From positions 68,252,064 through 68,316,063 of the forward strand of contig NC_058404.1 in assembly GCF_002201575.2 (NCBI RefSeq): a stretch of DNA of 64,000 nucleotides, given 5' to 3'. The notes beneath the pieces are model-generated. The model saw only the letters and a program-made list of their open reading frames with translations. It was not told the DNA's origin and did no database searches. Origin of the DNA: Neomonachus schauinslandi. Lineage: Eukaryota > Chordata > Mammalia > Carnivora > Phocidae. The position numbers and the translations under genes are program-made. Below, piece after piece: positions 61,009 through 64,000 of this stretch (position 1 is its first letter; the number at the start of each line of letters is the position of its first letter).

Positions 61009-61445
61009 TGCCCAACTGTCAGCTTGCAAACCGGCCCCCCGTACACAGAGGGCAAGGAGAGACCGAAGAGGCAGACCACGCCAGATCGGTAGGTGCCAGG
61101 TTTAATAAGCAAGGGAACTTACTTACAAGGTATGTCTCGGGCTGTTGCAAATTGAATAAATCTCCGCGTCCCATTGCCAGAATCTTAAAAGTATATGTGG
61201 AGGCCTTCAATGGGTTCTGTCACCTATAAATCCAAATGGTCTCAACAACATGTCACTCTCTCAAGGCTGTGTCCGTGGGGCAGCTTCTAGTGCTGAGAAA
61301 GCAAGTGAAACACACATTCCAAGGACGGAGAAGCGGTGGGGGGCCTCTAATTGCCCTGGCCTCAGGTCAACCAGGGTCATGTTCTCTCCATGACCTCTGC
61401 TAATTCCACCCCCATCTGTGTCTCCATCTGATGGTCCCTGTGTAA
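61009..61445 (-). mobile_element. 5' LTR of degenerate minus-strand ERV
   Basis: It aligns with the LTR at 54560-55003 and shares the TATA-like and poly(A) signal positions (61180-61198 and about 61099-61107). The internal side near 60985-61008 should hold the primer-binding site, but the sequence does not match a tRNA end I can name. The outer limit is approximate, and no TSD was found. Confidence 0.8.
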
Positions 61446-61564
61446 CTCTTTTCTTATTTCTTCCCTCTAGTATTTACAGGAAAGTTACCTGGACCTTGAA
61501 ATGTTGTTTTTATTCATTTCTTTTCTTAAACATCATTTTGAAAATGATTAAAAGGTAAAAAAGA

Positions 61565-61806
61565 GGGGCACCTGGGTGGCTCAGTCATTAAGCGTCTGCC
61601 TTCAGCTCAGGTCATGATCCCAGGGTCCTGGGATCGAGTCCCACATCAGGCTCCCTGCTCAGCGGGGAGTCTGCTTCTCCCTCTCCCACTCCCCCCTGCT
61701 TGTGTTCCCTCTCTAGCTGTCTCTCTCTCTGTCACATAAATAAATAAATAATCTTAAAAAAAACAAAACAAAACAAAACAAAAACCTCTCATGGTATTAA
61801 AAAAAA
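61565..61806 (+). mobile_element. Can-SINE with extra 3' sequence
   Basis: The tail is A-rich with four (CAAAA) units (61764-61785). About 15 non-SINE bases (acctctcatggtatt) and a second A run follow before the TSD. TSD AAAAGGTAAAAAAGA at 61550-61564 and 61807-61821. Confidence 0.93.
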
Positions 61807-62148
61807 AAAAGGTAAAAAAGAAATGCTGAAAGTAAAAACTACCCAAAATACTTGTAAACCAACTGTTTAACTATTATACAATGTAGTTATTGGAAGTCTC
61901 CCTTTCGTAAAACCTTACCCCTGACATGCAATCCTATTTGTACAAACTTCTTATTCCTATTAACACATTGAGCATTTCCTTCTAATTTTTTTTTCTGTTT
62001 ACTCACACCCAATTTTTGTTTTTACAAATGACTTTTTACATCACATTTCAAATGTCGGCATTCCCAGTATGTATATCCCCAAAATGTATATATAATCTCA
62101 CCTATTTTCGGAAAGGGAAACAAGCCACCACAGTTTAAAAAAAAAAAT

Positions 62149-62356
62149 CGGGGCGCCCGGGTGGCTCAGTTGGTTGGGCATCTGCCTTCGGCTCAGGTTA
62201 TGATCCCAGGATCCTGGGATCGGGTCCCACATCGGGCTCCCTGCTCATCAGGAAGCCTGCCTCTCCCTCTGCCTGCCACTTTTCCTGCTTGTGCTCTCTC
62301 TGTCTCTCTCCTTCTTTCTGATAAATAAATAAAATCTAAAAAAAAAAAAAAAAAAA
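62149..62356 (+). mobile_element. Can-SINE, 'ggttgggcatctg' variant
   Basis: Full SINE with poly(A) tail. The flanks are A-rich on both sides, so the TSD is ambiguous. Confidence 0.93.
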
Positions 62357-62852
62357 CCTCAATTATCAACCCAGTGTTTTCCTCACAAGGGCTTTGGAAT
62401 GAAGAAACTTTCAACAGATTCTGAACTGATAAAAAAAGACCTACTTAGACTGACAGCAAGATTACTGGTGAGCAGCAAGGGAGATCAGTAGCCAGACACC
62501 TGAGACAGATCAATTTCTTCTGGGATAAATTATCCTTGCTGTATACTGTAAGGGCCAAGGGCAGACTGCCCCCAAAATGTGCTACTTTGGTGTATTGATT
62601 ATTTTAACTAAAAGTTACTTAAGAGACAGCCTGTACGAGAAGAACGCTCAGACCCTCCTCTGTTACCCTGAAAGCAGGAATTAAATCTCCCATGTGAAAT
62701 GTACCCTCTCTGTACCAGGAGTAGCGAGACATTCTTATCACCACAGATGGGAAGTTTAGAACCAAGAAGCTGTTTAAACAACCCTTATTACTTTTTACTA
62801 ATTTACTACCACAGCCCAATAAGAACTCTTTATTTGAAAGATGCAAGAAAGA

Positions 62853-63040
62853 GGGGCGCCTGGGTGGCTCAGTCGTTAAGTCTGCCTTCGGCTCAGGTCA
62901 TGATCCCAGGACTCTGGGATGGAGCCCCGCGCCGGGCTCCCTGCTCGGCGGGAAGCCTACTTCACCCCCTGCTTGTGTTCCCTCTCTCACTGTCTCTCTG
63001 TCAAATAAATAAATAAATAAAATCTTAAAAAAAAAAAAAA
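62853..63040 (+). mobile_element. Can-SINE with internal deletions
   Basis: It lacks 'gc' in the 'gttaagcgtctgcc' stretch and about 18 bp of the pyrimidine-rich part. TSD AAGAAAGAGG at 62845-62854 and 63041-63050. Confidence 0.94.
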
Positions 63041-63404
63041 AAGAAAGAGGAAAAATTTAACAAGCAATATCAGCCCGTGAAAGAACAATATCCAGAAAGT
63101 AGTGGGCATGTGTTGCCTATTACCACAGAGGAAAAATGAAACAGAAGAATAGGCTTAAATGTTATTAGAAAAAAATTAGGTTAAGAACTCAAGCGAAGTA
63201 AGTAGATTATTGTCAGATTAATTTTAATGCAAATAACAATATAAGCACATAATGTTTTACACGCTCTTTCAAGTTACTCTCCTCTTAAATTCTCAGTCCA
63301 AAATAAAACTAAACTGTACTGCAACCTCCCCCATCCCACATGCTCCCTTAGAGTAACCAAACAAAGCCTCTTTAATTGTTCATGTCCTCAGGAAGGTGGA
63401 ACTT

Positions 63405-63602
63405 TTTTTTTTTTAAAGATTTTATTTATTTATTTGAGAGAGAGAGAATGAGAGACAGAGAGCACATGAGAGGGGGGAGGGTCAGAGGGAGAAGCAGACG
63501 CCCTGCCGAGCAGGGAGCCGATGCGGGACTCGATCCAGGGACTCCAGGATCATGGCCTGAGCCGAAGGACGTCGCTTAACCAACTGAGCCACCCAGGCGC
63601 CC
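63405..63602 (-). mobile_element. Can-SINE
   Basis: Reverse-oriented, perfect TSD CAGGAAGGTGGAACTT at 63389-63404 and 63603-63618. Confidence 0.97.
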
Positions 63603-63861
63603 CAGGAAGGTGGAACTTCTTGAATGTTTTTTGTGATGTCTTTATCAATGCACTTTAAGATTCACAGGTCTTTGAGTGGAAAGTTGATATGACAAAGAGC
63701 ACGAGGATGGAGCTGAAAGTCCGCAGCATTTCATTTCGTCACTGCGGTAAGACATCACAGGGAAATTATCTGCTGTTGCAGGGAGTGACCACCAGAGGGA
63801 GAGTGTGAGCCATAAAGAAGGAACAGAGCCCGAGAAAATCCCTTCATTATTAAAAAAAGCA

Positions 63862-63920
63862 ATCGCAGACCTGTACCTCTGAAGCAAATAATACATTGTA
63901 TGTTAATTTAAAAAATAAAA
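63862..63920 (+). mobile_element. 59-bp L1 3'-end insertion
   Basis: 'cagacctgtacctctgaagcaaataatacattgtatgttaat' is the end of the first L1 3' module, followed by an A-rich tail. The flanks share AGCAAT (63858-63863 and 63924-63929). Confidence 0.75.
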
Positions 63921-64000
63921 AATAGCAATTGGAACGGGAAATGATGTTTACCTTATTTATGTATTTTTAAGATTTATCTGTTTTATTTATAAGTCAATAT

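Noticed and set aside
1..64000. CRISPR array, operon or bacterial-type gene system
   Set aside because: There are no spaced direct repeats of that kind and no dense coding. Every large repeated unit is a mammalian transposon or microsatellite.

Overview
This window is non-coding mammalian nuclear DNA from a carnivore, most likely an arctoid caniform (bear, seal or mustelid group). The evidence is about 22 tRNA-Lys-derived Can-SINEs (SINEC), carnivore-type L1 3' ends, and older mammal-wide repeats (MIR, L2, HAL1, MaLR, MER5A, Tigger-like). No intact protein-coding gene, exon series or functional RNA gene can be supported. Repeat names come from my memory of consensus sequences. Junctions and target-site duplications (TSDs) were read directly from the sequence.

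Layout. 0-9 kb: a 5'-truncated L1, a decayed minus-strand ERV pol remnant with an integrase motif, an antisense older L1, and a cluster of SINEs in both orientations. 9-19 kb: largely unique sequence (one stretch may be conserved), MIR/L2 fragments and short L1 tails. 19-27 kb: a possible LTR, then a 2.35-kb L1 carrying a nested SINE. That L1 split one copy of a sequence whose unsplit relative lies about 1.2 kb further on. An ERVL-type solo LTR follows. 27-37 kb: mostly unique sequence with scattered SINEs. 37-40 kb: HAL1 containing a probable solo LTR. 40-46 kb: a Tigger-like MITE, MER5A and MIR pieces. 46-48.5 kb: an L1 broken by a SINE and by a MaLR solo LTR.

50.2-53.2 kb holds the most interesting object. 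It is a chimeric retrocopy with a spliced histone H3.3 (H3-3A) mRNA copy at its 5' end, fused inside the 3' UTR to a 5'-truncated L1. The 15-bp TSD encloses the whole composite and not either part. This is the expected product of template switching by the L1 reverse transcriptase. A SINE later inserted into the H3 portion, with its own TSD.

54.56-61.45 kb is a degenerate full-layout endogenous retrovirus on the minus strand (LTR-gag-pro-pol-env-LTR), broken in every gene. 61.5-64 kb is SINE-rich sequence with a tiny L1 tail.

The window reads as a stratigraphy of retrotransposition rather than as interacting genes. L1 supplied the machinery that mobilised the SINEs and the H3-3A copy.
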